From contig NZ_AYKS02000016.1 of NCBI RefSeq assembly GCF_000496755.2, positions 62,001-126,000 on the forward strand: a DNA stretch of 64,000 nucleotides. The letters are read 5' to 3'. A program made the position numbers and the translations under genes. Of this stretch, positions 51,154-60,937 are shown piece after piece (positions within the stretch are counted from its first letter, which is position 1; every line of letters begins with the position of its first letter). Source of the DNA: Serratia sp. DD3. Lineage in GTDB: Bacteria; Pseudomonadota; Gammaproteobacteria; Enterobacterales; Enterobacteriaceae. The notes beneath the pieces were generated by a model that had not been told where the DNA came from, made no database searches, and worked only from the letters and a program-made list of their open reading frames with translations.

Positions 51154-53001
51154 TCAAATAGACAGCTTGTTAATGCGCTTGCCGCCGTAAAGCAGGTTGA
51201 CAATGGCACGGGTACCAACAATGGCAGTAAACATGGACGTTGCCACGCCAATTGCGGTGGTAATTGCAAAGCCTTTGATCGAACCTGTACCCACTGCATA
51301 CAGAATAATTGCAGTAATCAAGGTGGTGATGTTGGCATCAACAATACTGGAGAACGCGCCTTTATAGCCCTCATGGATGGCCTGTTGAACGGATCGCCCA
51401 TTCTTCAGTTCCTCCTTGATACGCTCGTTTATCAGTACGTTGGCATCGACCGCTACCGCCAGTGTCAGCACGATACCGGCAATACCCGGCATGGTGAGCG
51501 TCGCCCCTGGCAACAGTGACATGATACCGACAATCAGCACCAGGTTAGCCATCAGCGCCGTTGAGGCGATCAGGCCAAACTTGCGATACCAAACCACCAT
51601 AAACACGATGGAGGCAACCAAGCCCCACAGACAGGCTTCCAGACCCTGGGTAATATTCTGCTGACCCAGTGTCGGACCAATGGTCCGCTCTTCAACAATC
51701 TGGATCGGCGCGATCAACGCACCAGCGCGCAACAACAACGACAGTTGACGAGCTTCATTCGGGTTGTCGATACCGGTGATACGGAAACTGTTACCCAGAC
51801 GCGACTGAATATTGGCCACGTTGATCACTTCTTCCTGCTTCACCAGAATGGCGCGTCCATTGGCATCTCTCTTGCCGCTGTCTTTATACTCGACAAACAG
51901 CGTAGCCATAGGTTTACCAATGTTGTCCTTGGTGAAGTTGGACATGATAGTCCCACCTGCGCCGTCCAGGGAGATATTCACCTGTGGGCTACCCATTTCA
52001 TCGGTACCGGAGGTGGAGTCGGTGATATGGTCACCGGTCAGGATCACCCTTTTGTAAAGTACGATTGGCTGACCATCACGGGTGAATTTGACTTCTGAAT
52101 CACCCGGCACACGGCCACTTGCCGCAGCAGAGGCATCCACATTGGTGTTCACCAGGCGGAATTCCAGTGTCGCCGTCGCACCTAAAATTTCTTTGGCGCG
52201 AGCCGTATCCTGGATCCCCGGCAGTTCAACCACGATGCGGTCGGCTCCCTGGCGCTGTACCAACGGTTCAGCAACACCCAGTTGGTTAACACGGTTACGC
52301 AGGATAGTGATGTTCTGTTGCACCGCGTATTCACGAGCCTCAGTCAAACGGGCATCGGTCAAGACGGCTCTCAGTGTGTTGCTGCCATTGGCAGACAACA
52401 CCAGATCACGCTGACGTGGCGTGATATAGCTGATGGCCTGATCGCGGGTGGCATCATCACGGAAACGGACTTCGACAGCGTTGTTTTCCAACTTGCGAAT
52501 CGCTGCATAGGGGATGCCCTTCTCACGCAGTTCAGTGCGTAAGGTGTCCATCGTCTGTTCCTGCAACTTGCTCAACGCGGTGTCCATATCGACTTCCATC
52601 AAGAAGTGCACACCACCACGTAAGTCCAGCCCCAGTTTCATTGGTTCCGCATTGATTCTAGCGAGCCAGGCAGGTGTTGCTGGAGCCAGGTTCAGCGCCA
52701 CAACATATTTATCACCCAACTCCGCCATCAGAACTTCACGGGCACGTAACTGGACATCAGTATCTTTAAAGCGAGCCAGGATGGCACCGTTTTCCAGTGC
52801 AATCGACTTGCTTACAATATTATCTTTTTCTAATACGTTACGGACTTGATCCAGCGTCGCCTCACTGGCGGCGATACCACGCGCGCCAGTGATTTGTACC
52901 GCAGGATCTTCACCGTAAATGTTGGGAAGTGCATAAAGCAGACCGACGAAGATCACCACGATCAGCATCAGATACTTCCACAAAGGATAACGGTTTAGCA
53001 C
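51154..53001 (-). CDS. secD: Protein translocase subunit SecD
   Basis: A 615-residue membrane protein, the E. coli length. After the first transmembrane helix ([22 protein letters not shown]) comes the large periplasmic P1 region with [15 protein letters not shown], then five more helices with the [27 protein letters not shown] core, which carries the proton-relay aspartate. It acts with SecF and YajC. The gene order queA-tgt-yajC-secD-secF is conserved. Confidence 0.98.
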   Translation of the reverse strand: MLNRYPLWKYLMLIVVIFVGLLYALPNIYGEDPAVQITGARGIAASEATLDQVRNVLEKDNIVSKSIALENGAILARFKDTDVQLRAREVLMAELGDKYVVALNLAPATPAWLARINAEPMKLGLDLRGGVHFLMEVDMDTALSKLQEQTMDTLRTELREKGIPYAAIRKLENNAVEVRFRDDATRDQAISYITPRQRDLVLSANGSNTLRAVLTDARLTEAREYAVQQNITILRNRVNQLGVAEPLVQRQGADRIVVELPGIQDTARAKEILGATATLEFRLVNTNVDASAAASGRVPGDSEVKFTRDGQPIVLYKRVILTGDHITDSTSGTDEMGSPQVNISLDGAGGTIMSNFTKDNIGKPMATLFVEYKDSGKRDANGRAILVKQEEVINVANIQSRLGNSFRITGIDNPNEARQLSLLLRAGALIAPIQIVEERTIGPTLGQQNITQGLEACLWGLVASIVFMVVWYRKFGLIASTALMANLVLIVGIMSLLPGATLTMPGIAGIVLTLAVAVDANVLINERIKEELKNGRSVQQAIHEGYKGAFSSIVDANITTLITAIILYAVGTGSIKGFAITTAIGVATSMFTAIVGTRAIVNLLYGGKRINKLSI

Positions 53002-53026
53002 GGCAATTCCCTTAGGGAAAACAAAA

Positions 53027-53359
53027 TTATAGAGCCTTCATCGTACCTTTCGGTAGAACGGCCGCAACAAAGTCACGCTTGATCATCACTTCGGTAGTGT
53101 CATTAAGCGCAATAGAAATAATACCGGTGTCAGCCACTTTGGTGACGCGGCCAATCAGCCCACCCGTGGTCAGCACTTCATCCCCTTTGCCGATGGACTC
53201 CATCAGTTTTTTATGCTCTTTAGCACGTTTTTGCTGCGGACGCAGGATCATAAAATAGAAAATCAGACCAAACACCACCAGCATGATAGGCAGCGAGTAC
53301 GGGCTTGCCTGGGCCGAGGCTCCAGTGGCTGCAACGGCGTCAGAAATGAAAAAGCTCAT
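53027..53359 (-). CDS. yajC: Sec translocon accessory protein YajC
   Basis: A 110-residue single-pass inner-membrane protein (E. coli 110). The helix [20 protein letters not shown] (about 23-42) precedes a cytoplasmic domain with [15 protein letters not shown]. It associates with SecDF and YidC. It is 25 bp upstream of secD and 32 bp after tgt. Confidence 0.98.
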   Translation of the reverse strand: MSFFISDAVAATGASAQASPYSLPIMLVVFGLIFYFMILRPQQKRAKEHKKLMESIGKGDEVLTTGGLIGRVTKVADTGIISIALNDTTEVMIKRDFVAAVLPKGTMKAL

Positions 53360-53391
53360 TGAAATTCCCTCACTAAGTATTAATTATTAAT

Positions 53392-54627
<1,236 letters not shown>

Positions 54628-54652
54628 TTAGCGATTTGCTCAGACGGATTGT

Positions 54653-55723
54653 TCACCCACCGACAGATTCAGTTTCTGCCTTGGGGTTATGGCTGATAAA
54701 CATCGCATCACCATAACTGAAGAACCGGTACTGCTCGGCCACCGCCTGTTGGTAGGCATTGATGGTATTACGGTAACCAGCGAATGCCGAAACCAGCATA
54801 ATCAAGGTTGACTCAGGCAGATGGAAATTGGTCACCAGCGCATCAACCACCTGATAATGGTAGCCCGGATAGATAAAAATACGGGTATCACCAAAGAAAG
54901 GCGCAATCACCCCCTGCTGACAAGCCTTGGCCGCACTTTCCAGTGAACGTACTGATGTGGTCCCTACCGCCACCACCCGGTTGCCCCGTGCTTTACACGC
55001 CAATACGGCATCGACGACATCCTGCGGCACTTCAGCATATTCGGCGTGCATAATATGATCTTCAATGGTTTCCACCCGTACCGGTTGGAAAGTCCCCGCG
55101 CCTACGTGCAACGTGACAAACGCCATGACCACGCCCTTGGCGCGCAATGCAGCAAGCAGTGCTTGGTCAAAGTGCAACCCCGCGGTCGGGGCGGCCACTG
55201 CCCCTGGCTTTTCGCTGTACACCGTCTGATAGAGCTCGCGGTCGGCGGCTTCATCTGGGCGATCAATGTAGGGAGGTAACGGCATATGCCCCGCCGCATT
55301 AAGGAGGGTAAGCACATCTCGCTCATCATTAAAGCGCAGTTCGAACAGCGTGTCATGACGCGCCACCATCGTTGCTGCGATGCTCTCATCATCCCCCAGT
55401 AGCAATTCAGCCCCCGGTTTAGGCGCTTTGGATGCTCGCACATGAGCCAGTACCCGGTGTTCGTCCAAGACGCGTTCCACCAGGACTTCTAGCTTGCCAC
55501 CACTCACCTTGCGGCCAAAGAGACGAGCCGGGATCACTCGGGTATTGTTAAAGACCAACAGATCACCCGCTTGCAGAATATCCAGCAGGTCGGTAAACAC
55601 ACCATGGGTCAACGCCCCACTCGGCCCATCCAATTGCAGCAAGCGGCAGGCACTACGCTCAGATTGTGGGTAACGAGCAATCAAAGAATCGGGGAGATCA
55701 AAAGAAAAATCAGCGACGCGCAT
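54653..55723 (-). CDS. queA: tRNA preQ1 ribosyltransferase-isomerase QueA
   Basis: A 356-residue enzyme, the E. coli length, that transfers and isomerises the ribose of S-adenosylmethionine onto preQ1 in tRNA to make epoxyqueuosine. [19 protein letters not shown] at the N terminus and [25 protein letters not shown] and [17 protein letters not shown] are diagnostic. The frame continues six codons upstream (55741), but ATG 55723 fits the family. It heads the queA-tgt-yajC-secDF unit. Confidence 0.97.
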   Translation of the reverse strand: MRVADFSFDLPDSLIARYPQSERSACRLLQLDGPSGALTHGVFTDLLDILQAGDLLVFNNTRVIPARLFGRKVSGGKLEVLVERVLDEHRVLAHVRASKAPKPGAELLLGDDESIAATMVARHDTLFELRFNDERDVLTLLNAAGHMPLPPYIDRPDEAADRELYQTVYSEKPGAVAAPTAGLHFDQALLAALRAKGVVMAFVTLHVGAGTFQPVRVETIEDHIMHAEYAEVPQDVVDAVLACKARGNRVVAVGTTSVRSLESAAKACQQGVIAPFFGDTRIFIYPGYHYQVVDALVTNFHLPESTLIMLVSAFAGYRNTINAYQQAVAEQYRFFSYGDAMFISHNPKAETESVGG

Positions 55724-55834
55724 GGGTATCCACTTCTTCAAATACAGGCTATCGGTTAAAACAAGCGCTACAGTCTAAAGCCGTGGGCCACAAGCGGCAA
55801 GAAATAACAAAAAATTACCTCCCCCGCCCCTTAA

Positions 55835-55931
55835 TACAAGCTGCAGAGGCTACCCGCCTCGCCCCTCTATGGGTGCGTTACGATGCGGCCTCGCAACTTG
55901 AATCACGCCGGGGATAATACTGCTTATCCCC
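55835..55931. repeat. ERIC-like repeat fragment, copy G, with hairpin
   Basis: Between queA and the esterase gene. TAATACAAGCTGCAGAGGCT at the left and CTCGCAACTTGAATCACGCC at the right are degenerate family ends. The final GGGGATAA/TTATCCCC stem (55910-55931) lies ten bases after the esterase stop and may end its transcript, though no T-run follows. Confidence 0.5.
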
Positions 55932-55940
55932 CATCATCGG

Positions 55941-58715
55941 TTAATGCAACACACCGAGCCCAAAGCTGTCATCGGTGATAACAGACAGAATGCCACCATT
56001 GGTGATGTAACTACCACTGATGGCACCGGTTGCGGTTATCGTGCCCAGTACCGGTTGGTTATAGTTGAGTACGCCATAGTTACTCCCTTGGAAAACCGTG
56101 GTGCCACTCAATTCGCTATCAAACTGTTCACCCTCGGTGGTGGTGACATAATAGTTTCCATCTGCAGCGCCTGTCGCCAAAGGCAGCGCAGAAGGCTGAG
56201 GTGCATAGAAACTCATGCCATAAATGGTTGATGAACGGGTCAGAATCAACGGTACCGGTTTGCCATTAACCATACCGCTGATCAGGGAGCCGCTTAATAC
56301 GCCATCATTAGCGCTAGGAGTGCCGCCGACAAAGTAATCAAAGGCATTATGGCTGCTGTTCCAGGCAATATATCCTTTAGTGCTCGGCGCACAGTTGGCA
56401 TCGTAGGTGATAAAACCCGGCGTGGCGGAAGCTTGGCAGGTTTGCCAAGTGGCAGCCGAAGAACGCAAGCGAGCAGAGCCACTCTGTAGAGTCGCATGAC
56501 CATCGCTAACGCTATGCTGAATACCCGTTACATTATAAATATCCGCCAGCGCTTTATAATCACTGCTGATATTCTGGAACGCCAACAATGGCAGGAATGC
56601 ATTTTCCGCGACTTTGGCTACCCCGCCAGATAACACACCGCCCCCCATAAAGGTAAACTGCGCCCCATTCTCATCACTATTGAAAGTACAACCATTCTGC
56701 GTCAACAGCGTGCCACTACGCACCGTACCTGCAGAACGTTGCAAGCTGGCATCGATAGTGATGGTGTAGCTCATGGTGACAGGATCGAAATTGATGGTCA
56801 GCTCCTCACCAAAGGTATCACCGCCTTTATAGGTGGTGGCTGCGGTGGGTAGATTGCTACAGGCTTGCGGCGGGAGATTGCCGCTATCGACACAACTGTA
56901 GTTAATGGCCGCATCTTGGCTACCGCTCCCCTTAAATTTAGGCCAGGAAGGATATTGGCAAAGGGGTCTGGTTCGCCCGTAGGTTTGTGCGTTGACATCC
57001 ATCACCCAACGATTACCGGGTGCCACGCCATGCTCAACCCAGTTTTCCAACGCGCTTAATGAATTCCATGCTGGCAGAAAACTGCCCGTTCCATGCCCCA
57101 TTCCTGGGACGGTATAAAAGCGAACGCCCTGAACGACAGCATCCTGCCCAACGGTATTAATCACTGCCTGATACCAGGAAATGGTGGAGTTTGGACTAAT
57201 CACTTCGTCTGCAAGGCCATGCAGTAGAATCAGACGGCGTTGCTGACCAAGAAACTCGGAGATATCCGGATTGGTGGCATCGGTTAATGCCGATACTTGC
57301 TGAACTCTAGCGGTGTAACTGCCAGGATCTACCGGGTTAAAGGTCAAGGAGTCAAAGGTCGGCTCACGGGTAATAAAATATTTTACCCACTGATCGCCAG
57401 TCACATACATATTGGCATCGCCCTTGACCGCCGGATTCGCTGGAACCGGGCGGGTCCCCAAGTTACGCGTAGTAAAGGGACCAGCGACCAAAGTCCCCTC
57501 CAGCAGATTGTATCCCCCCGCCACATTGACACCATTGGCTAAGGGATAGTCCAACTGCAACGGCGATTCGATCACCTTAACGGTGGCGATCTGCGCATCA
57601 GAGAGGCAGGTATCACCGCTATCTTGTCCGTTAGGGCAACGCAAACTAGTCAGTACCTGCTCACTCCCGGCCCTGCACCCCTCAACATTACTGATAACTT
57701 TGTCTAACACGCCGTCCAAGCCATCACAGGCGGTCATCGCGCTCTGTTGTACCAGCAGCGTTTTATTGATATTCAACCAACCGGCACCATTATCGAGATA
57801 CAACGCGCGGCCTAACGCCACATTGGACAGACGAGTGCCGGTGTAATTGAGTGCCGGCTCGTTGGCAATCACGCCATCATAGTCCTGGGGCCAGCGCTGG
57901 ATATAGCTCAGTGCATCGCGCCCCCCGGTAGAGGTCCCAAGGAAATAACTGTACTTTGGCAATTGCCCATAACGCTGTTTCAGCAGCAGCAAAGCAACAT
58001 CATGGGTCTTTTTCAATGTATCACCGCCATAATTGGTCAGCGCTTCATCGTTCATCGCAAAACTGCCATCGGTAATACTGCTGCTCTGATGGCCGGAGTC
58101 ATCCCCCCAGGTTGCATAACCCTGTGCCAGCGGTGCCGGGTTACTTGGCAAACCAAAACGAACGGTTTCCGTGCCATTAATCAATTTGCCATCAAAACCC
58201 CCACCACCAAAATGGATCGCTTTATTGTTCCATTTAGTCGGGAAATTAACGGCAAAATTAATGTTTGTATCCCCACCACTGACAGAAAGAATTTTACCGC
58301 GCACCTGGCAATATTCCCCCAAGGTATTTCCAGTCGCATCAGCCAGGATCAGTGAAGCTGAAACCACTTGAGCGCCGCCAGTGGCTAAGGTGAAGGCTGA
58401 CGCAGGGAAGGTGACACCATTGAGTTGCTCACAGGCCTGTTGTGCCGTAAGAACAACCGGATCAACGGGATCCACCGGTTCGACCGGATCGACCGGGTCT
58501 ACCGGGTCTACCGGGTCTACCGGATTAACAGGGTCGACGGGGTTAACTGGGTCGATGGGATTAACAGGATCAACAGGATCACTCCCGCCAGAATTCGCAC
58601 TCTGTGTTGAATCTGGATTACAGCCAGCCAGTAATAGGCAGATTAAACTGGTTAGCAACGGGTATTTTATCTTGGTTGTTATTCTATTATACCAACCTGT
58701 AGGTAGAGGCTTCAT
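55941..58715 (-). CDS. Tannase/feruloyl esterase family lipoprotein with DPV-repeat stalk
   Basis: A 924-residue protein not found at this locus in E. coli. The signal peptide ends in LLLAGC, cysteine 32, with asparagine at +2, which predicts an outer-membrane lipoprotein. Residues 46-87 are 14 tripeptides (DPV, NPV, NPI, EPV), probably an extended stalk. Residues about 90-610 form an alpha/beta-hydrolase of the tannase/feruloyl esterase family: FGGGGFDG oxyanion region, nucleophile S262 in [11 protein letters not shown], aspartate D503 in [11 protein letters not shown], histidine H541 in PGMGHGTGS. The usual CS-D-HC cysteines are absent (T261, G542). The C-terminal 310 residues are beta-rich and unassigned. 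The family cleaves aromatic esters such as gallates and ferulates; the substrate here is unknown. Confidence 0.88.
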   Translation of the reverse strand: MKPLPTGWYNRITTKIKYPLLTSLICLLLAGCNPDSTQSANSGGSDPVDPVNPIDPVNPVDPVNPVDPVDPVDPVDPVEPVDPVDPVVLTAQQACEQLNGVTFPASAFTLATGGAQVVSASLILADATGNTLGEYCQVRGKILSVSGGDTNINFAVNFPTKWNNKAIHFGGGGFDGKLINGTETVRFGLPSNPAPLAQGYATWGDDSGHQSSSITDGSFAMNDEALTNYGGDTLKKTHDVALLLLKQRYGQLPKYSYFLGTSTGGRDALSYIQRWPQDYDGVIANEPALNYTGTRLSNVALGRALYLDNGAGWLNINKTLLVQQSAMTACDGLDGVLDKVISNVEGCRAGSEQVLTSLRCPNGQDSGDTCLSDAQIATVKVIESPLQLDYPLANGVNVAGGYNLLEGTLVAGPFTTRNLGTRPVPANPAVKGDANMYVTGDQWVKYFITREPTFDSLTFNPVDPGSYTARVQQVSALTDATNPDISEFLGQQRRLILLHGLADEVISPNSTISWYQAVINTVGQDAVVQGVRFYTVPGMGHGTGSFLPAWNSLSALENWVEHGVAPGNRWVMDVNAQTYGRTRPLCQYPSWPKFKGSGSQDAAINYSCVDSGNLPPQACSNLPTAATTYKGGDTFGEELTINFDPVTMSYTITIDASLQRSAGTVRSGTLLTQNGCTFNSDENGAQFTFMGGGVLSGGVAKVAENAFLPLLAFQNISSDYKALADIYNVTGIQHSVSDGHATLQSGSARLRSSAATWQTCQASATPGFITYDANCAPSTKGYIAWNSSHNAFDYFVGGTPSANDGVLSGSLISGMVNGKPVPLILTRSSTIYGMSFYAPQPSALPLATGAADGNYYVTTTEGEQFDSELSGTTVFQGSNYGVLNYNQPVLGTITATGAISGSYITNGGILSVITDDSFGLGVLH
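58455..58580. repeat. 9-bp tandem repeats encoding the DPV/NPV stalk
   Basis: Fourteen in-frame 9-base units within the esterase gene. Three adjacent units (58492-58518) are identical ACCGGGTCT on the plus strand; the others differ at one to three positions. Slippage here would change stalk length in steps of three residues without a frameshift. Confidence 0.93.
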
Positions 58716-58749
58716 GGCTTGAATTTCCTTATCTTATTATTGAACCTGT

Positions 58750-58856
58750 TATACCCATCGCCTTTCGAGATACCGAAAAGTTGACTTTATTATTCTATAT
58801 CAATAACTTTGCCCTTCGCGGGTGACTGTAAACATCTCAAAATCACTTGGGTATAG
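58750..58856. repeat. Degenerate ERIC-like repeat, copy H
   Basis: Left end TATACCCATCGCCTTTCGAG; right end AAATCACTTGGGTATAG. Inside, GACTGTAAACATC is shared with copy E (ACTGTAAACAGC). Upstream of the esterase gene. Confidence 0.55.
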
Positions 58857-59027
58857 CGCAATCGAAATAGGGTTTTCTTTCTGGGACTTGAGTGCCAAAG
58901 CAAAATGAATTATCAGCGGTGTAACAGCTGTGAAAAAGTCAGGTTAATCCAAATGCAAAACGATGAGGTTGGCCATAAGCCCCTATTGATGTGAAAGCTG
59001 TCGTCATCACGAAAAAAATCCACTTAC

Positions 59028-59061
59028 TAACTAACAATGTTTTAATAACTAACAATGTTTT
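59028..59061. repeat. 16-bp direct repeat
   Basis: TAACTAACAATGTTTT occurs at 59028-59043 and 59046-59061, two bases apart, in the AT-rich region upstream of the esterase and acpH genes. Confidence 0.9.
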
Positions 59062-59249
59062 CATTTTTTTCATATTACATCCCTATAAATAAGCATTGAT
59101 TTAACATCAATAACTCTTTGTTTACAAAGAACATCTTCATCTTTTCCTACAAAGACATGGAATAATATAGGTGATACTTGCGAATTTGCCAATTTCGAAT
59201 CAACAGAAATAATAAATAAACGTTAAGGCTGAGCGACGTTGAATAGAAC

Positions 59250-59281
59250 AAAGCTGCAACTCGAATGATTTCGCGTATAAT
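59250..59281. repeat. ERIC-like right-end fragment, copy I
   Basis: GCTGCAACTCGAATGATTTC followed by GCGTATAAT matches the family terminus just before acpH. The TATAAT at 59276-59281 made by this end could serve as a -10 box, but it is only seven bases from the acpH start, so acpH would be nearly leaderless. Confidence 0.55.
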
Positions 59282-59287
59282 AGCGGT

Positions 59288-59869
59288 ATGAATTTTCTCG
59301 CTCATCTCCATTTGGCCCAGCTTGCAGAAAGCTCGCTACTCGGTAACCTGCTCGCCGACTTTGTGCGTGGCAACCCGATGAATCAATACACTCCTGAGGT
59401 GGTTGCTGGCATCATGATGCATCGGCGTATCGATGTGTTAACTGATAGTCAACCAGAAGTCAGGGCCTGTTATGACTATTTCAGCCCCTCCTTCCGCCGC
59501 GTCGCGCCGATTACACTGGATATCGTCTGGGATCATTTTCTGGCTCGCCATTGGCAACAGTTTGAACCCGACTGCAGTTTGCCCCATTTTGCCCAGCAAG
59601 CACGTCATCTGATTGAGCCGCATCTGGCGCAAACGCCGCAACGCTTCCAAAGGCTGAATGACTACCTTTGGCCTGATCGATGGCTGGAGCGCTATGCCGA
59701 GCTGCCGTTTATCGCCCAAGTACTGCAAGGCATGGCCAGCCGCCGCCCCAAGCTGCAAGCTCTGGCTGGTTCTTTTGCTGATGTGGAGCACCATTATCAT
59801 CTGCTTGAAAGCCACTTCTGGCAGTTTTACCCACGCATGGTGCAACAAGCCAAAGACAAAGCATTTTGA
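59288..59869 (+). CDS. acpH: Acyl carrier protein phosphodiesterase AcpH
   Basis: A 193-residue metal-dependent phosphodiesterase, the E. coli length, that removes 4'-phosphopantetheine from holo-[13 protein letters not shown] at the start, [27 protein letters not shown] and [13 protein letters not shown] carry the conserved His and Asp residues of this HD-like family. In E. coli acpH lies between queA and malZ; here other genes are inserted on both sides. There is no good ribosome binding site at ATG 59288, but the N terminus fits the family exactly. Confidence 0.96.
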   Translation: MNFLAHLHLAQLAESSLLGNLLADFVRGNPMNQYTPEVVAGIMMHRRIDVLTDSQPEVRACYDYFSPSFRRVAPITLDIVWDHFLARHWQQFEPDCSLPHFAQQARHLIEPHLAQTPQRFQRLNDYLWPDRWLERYAELPFIAQVLQGMASRRPKLQALAGSFADVEHHYHLLESHFWQFYPRMVQQAKDKAF

Positions 59870-59979
59870 GCAGACCTCCCCCCTTAAATTTGGCAAGTTG
59901 TAATGAATATACCCTTTACCCCTTGCCCTTTTATCCAAAAAGGTTACCTTAACCTTGCTAAACGCGATCATTGGTTTTG

Positions 59980-59994
59980 ATAGGTTAAAGCTAT
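59980..59994. promoter_or_regulatory. OxyR-type site upstream of the peroxiredoxin gene
   Basis: ATAGGTTAAAGCTAT matches the OxyR half-site ATAGNTNNNANCTAT at every fixed base. The weaker second module expected seven bases later (60002-60016) would end next to a poor -35 (TTTCTT at 60017), 17 bases before TATACT at 60040-60045. This is the geometry of OxyR-activated promoters. Confidence 0.72.
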
Positions 59995-60016
59995 CTCATT
60001 GATTGGTCTTTTACTC

Positions 60017-60045
60017 TTTCTTCATTAGATAAGGGTCTCTATACT
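60017..60045 (+). promoter_or_regulatory. Predicted promoter of the peroxiredoxin gene
   Basis: TATACT (-10) at 60040-60045 with a weak TTTCTT (-35) at 60017-60022 and a 17-base spacer. The start would fall near 60052, about 43 bases before the ATG. A weak -35 suggests activator dependence. Confidence 0.6.
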
Positions 60046-60094
60046 GGCCCTTGCTTTTACATCAACCCTTTGAACAACTATTACAGGAGTAATT

Positions 60095-60697
60095 ATGGTC
60101 CTGGTAACTCGTCAAGCCCCTGACTTCACTGCAGCAGCCGTACTTGGCAACGGCGAAATCGTCGGAAACTTCAACCTGAAGAAGCACCTGAACGGCAAAC
60201 CTGCTGTTCTGTTCTTCTGGCCAATGGACTTCACCTTCGTATGTCCTTCTGAATTGATTGCCTTCGATCACCGTTATGAAGAATTCAAAAAGCGTGGCGT
60301 TGAAGTTGTTGGCGTCTCTTTCGACTCTGAATTCGTTCACAACGCATGGCGTAAAACCCCTATCGATAAAGGCGGCATCGGTGAAGTGAAATATGCCATG
60401 GTCGCTGACATTAAGCGTGAAATTCAGCAAGCTTACGGCATTGAACACCCAGACGCGGGCGTTGCTCTGCGTGGTTCTTTCCTGATCGACAAAAATGGTA
60501 TCGTGCGTGCACAGGTTGTCAACGACCTGCCAATCGGCCGTAATATCGATGAAATGCTCCGTACTGTTGATGCACTGCAATTCCACGAAGAGCACGGCGA
60601 AGTGTGCCCAGCTCAGTGGGAAAAAGGCAAAGCAGGTATGGGTGCTTCTCCAGATGGCGTAGCAAAATACCTGTCTGAAAACGCAGCCAAGCTGTAA
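60095..60697 (+). CDS. Typical 2-Cys peroxiredoxin
   Basis: A 200-residue AhpC/Prx1-type peroxiredoxin. The peroxidatic cysteine is C50 in DFTFVCPSE and the resolving cysteine C171 in GEVCPAQW. It has a GGIG motif and ends in YLSENAAKL in place of the YF motif, so it is only partly like peroxide-sensitive eukaryotic types. It reduces hydrogen peroxide and organic peroxides, probably with thioredoxin because no ahpF is adjacent. CAGGAG lies 8-13 bases before ATG 60095. Strong terminator follows; the gene is monocistronic. It is related to Yersinia and Helicobacter TsaA-like proteins; naming is left open. Confidence 0.93.
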   Translation: MVLVTRQAPDFTAAAVLGNGEIVGNFNLKKHLNGKPAVLFFWPMDFTFVCPSELIAFDHRYEEFKKRGVEVVGVSFDSEFVHNAWRKTPIDKGGIGEVKYAMVADIKREIQQAYGIEHPDAGVALRGSFLIDKNGIVRAQVVNDLPIGRNIDEMLRTVDALQFHEEHGEVCPAQWEKGKAGMGASPDGVAKYLSENAAKL

Positions 60698-60720
60698 TAG
60701 CGTTCCAGCAGTATGATAAT

Positions 60721-60747
60721 CGGCCAGCACTGCTGGCCGTTTTTTTA
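60721..60747 (+). terminator. Rho-independent terminator of the peroxiredoxin gene
   Basis: CGGCCAGC, a three-base loop and GCTGGCCG followed directly by eight T residues, 24 bp after the stop. Confidence 0.95.
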
Positions 60748-60937
60748 TCTTTTCTGTCACCACCACTGAGCAGATTCACTGCTTTACTCACCCGTTTCCT
60801 TCGCATTTTTTACGCCGCCCCCCCTCAATTAGCAGCCAAAACCGATGATCACCAAATCCATTCAAACTATTAAAGCTTGAACTATAACGAGTCTTTCAAC
60901 CATTATGAAAAATCTGTCAGCATAAATAGGGGACGTT

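Larger units (their letters stand above)
58716..59287. other. Intergenic region esterase/acpH
   Basis: 572 bp between divergent genes, AT-rich from 58985 to 59240. It holds the esterase and acpH promoters, repeat fragments (58750-58856, 59250-59281) and a short direct repeat (59028-59061). No gene can be supported. Confidence 0.55.

Noticed and set aside
58455..58580. CRISPR-like array
   Set aside because: Repeats are contiguous 9-mers within a coding frame with no spacers and no cas genes nearby.
58381..58722. Plus-strand frame of 113 codons with GSTGSTGST repeats
   Set aside because: It is the complement of the DPV-coding 9-bp repeats inside the esterase lipoprotein gene; there is no ribosome binding site and the other strand has the conserved protein.
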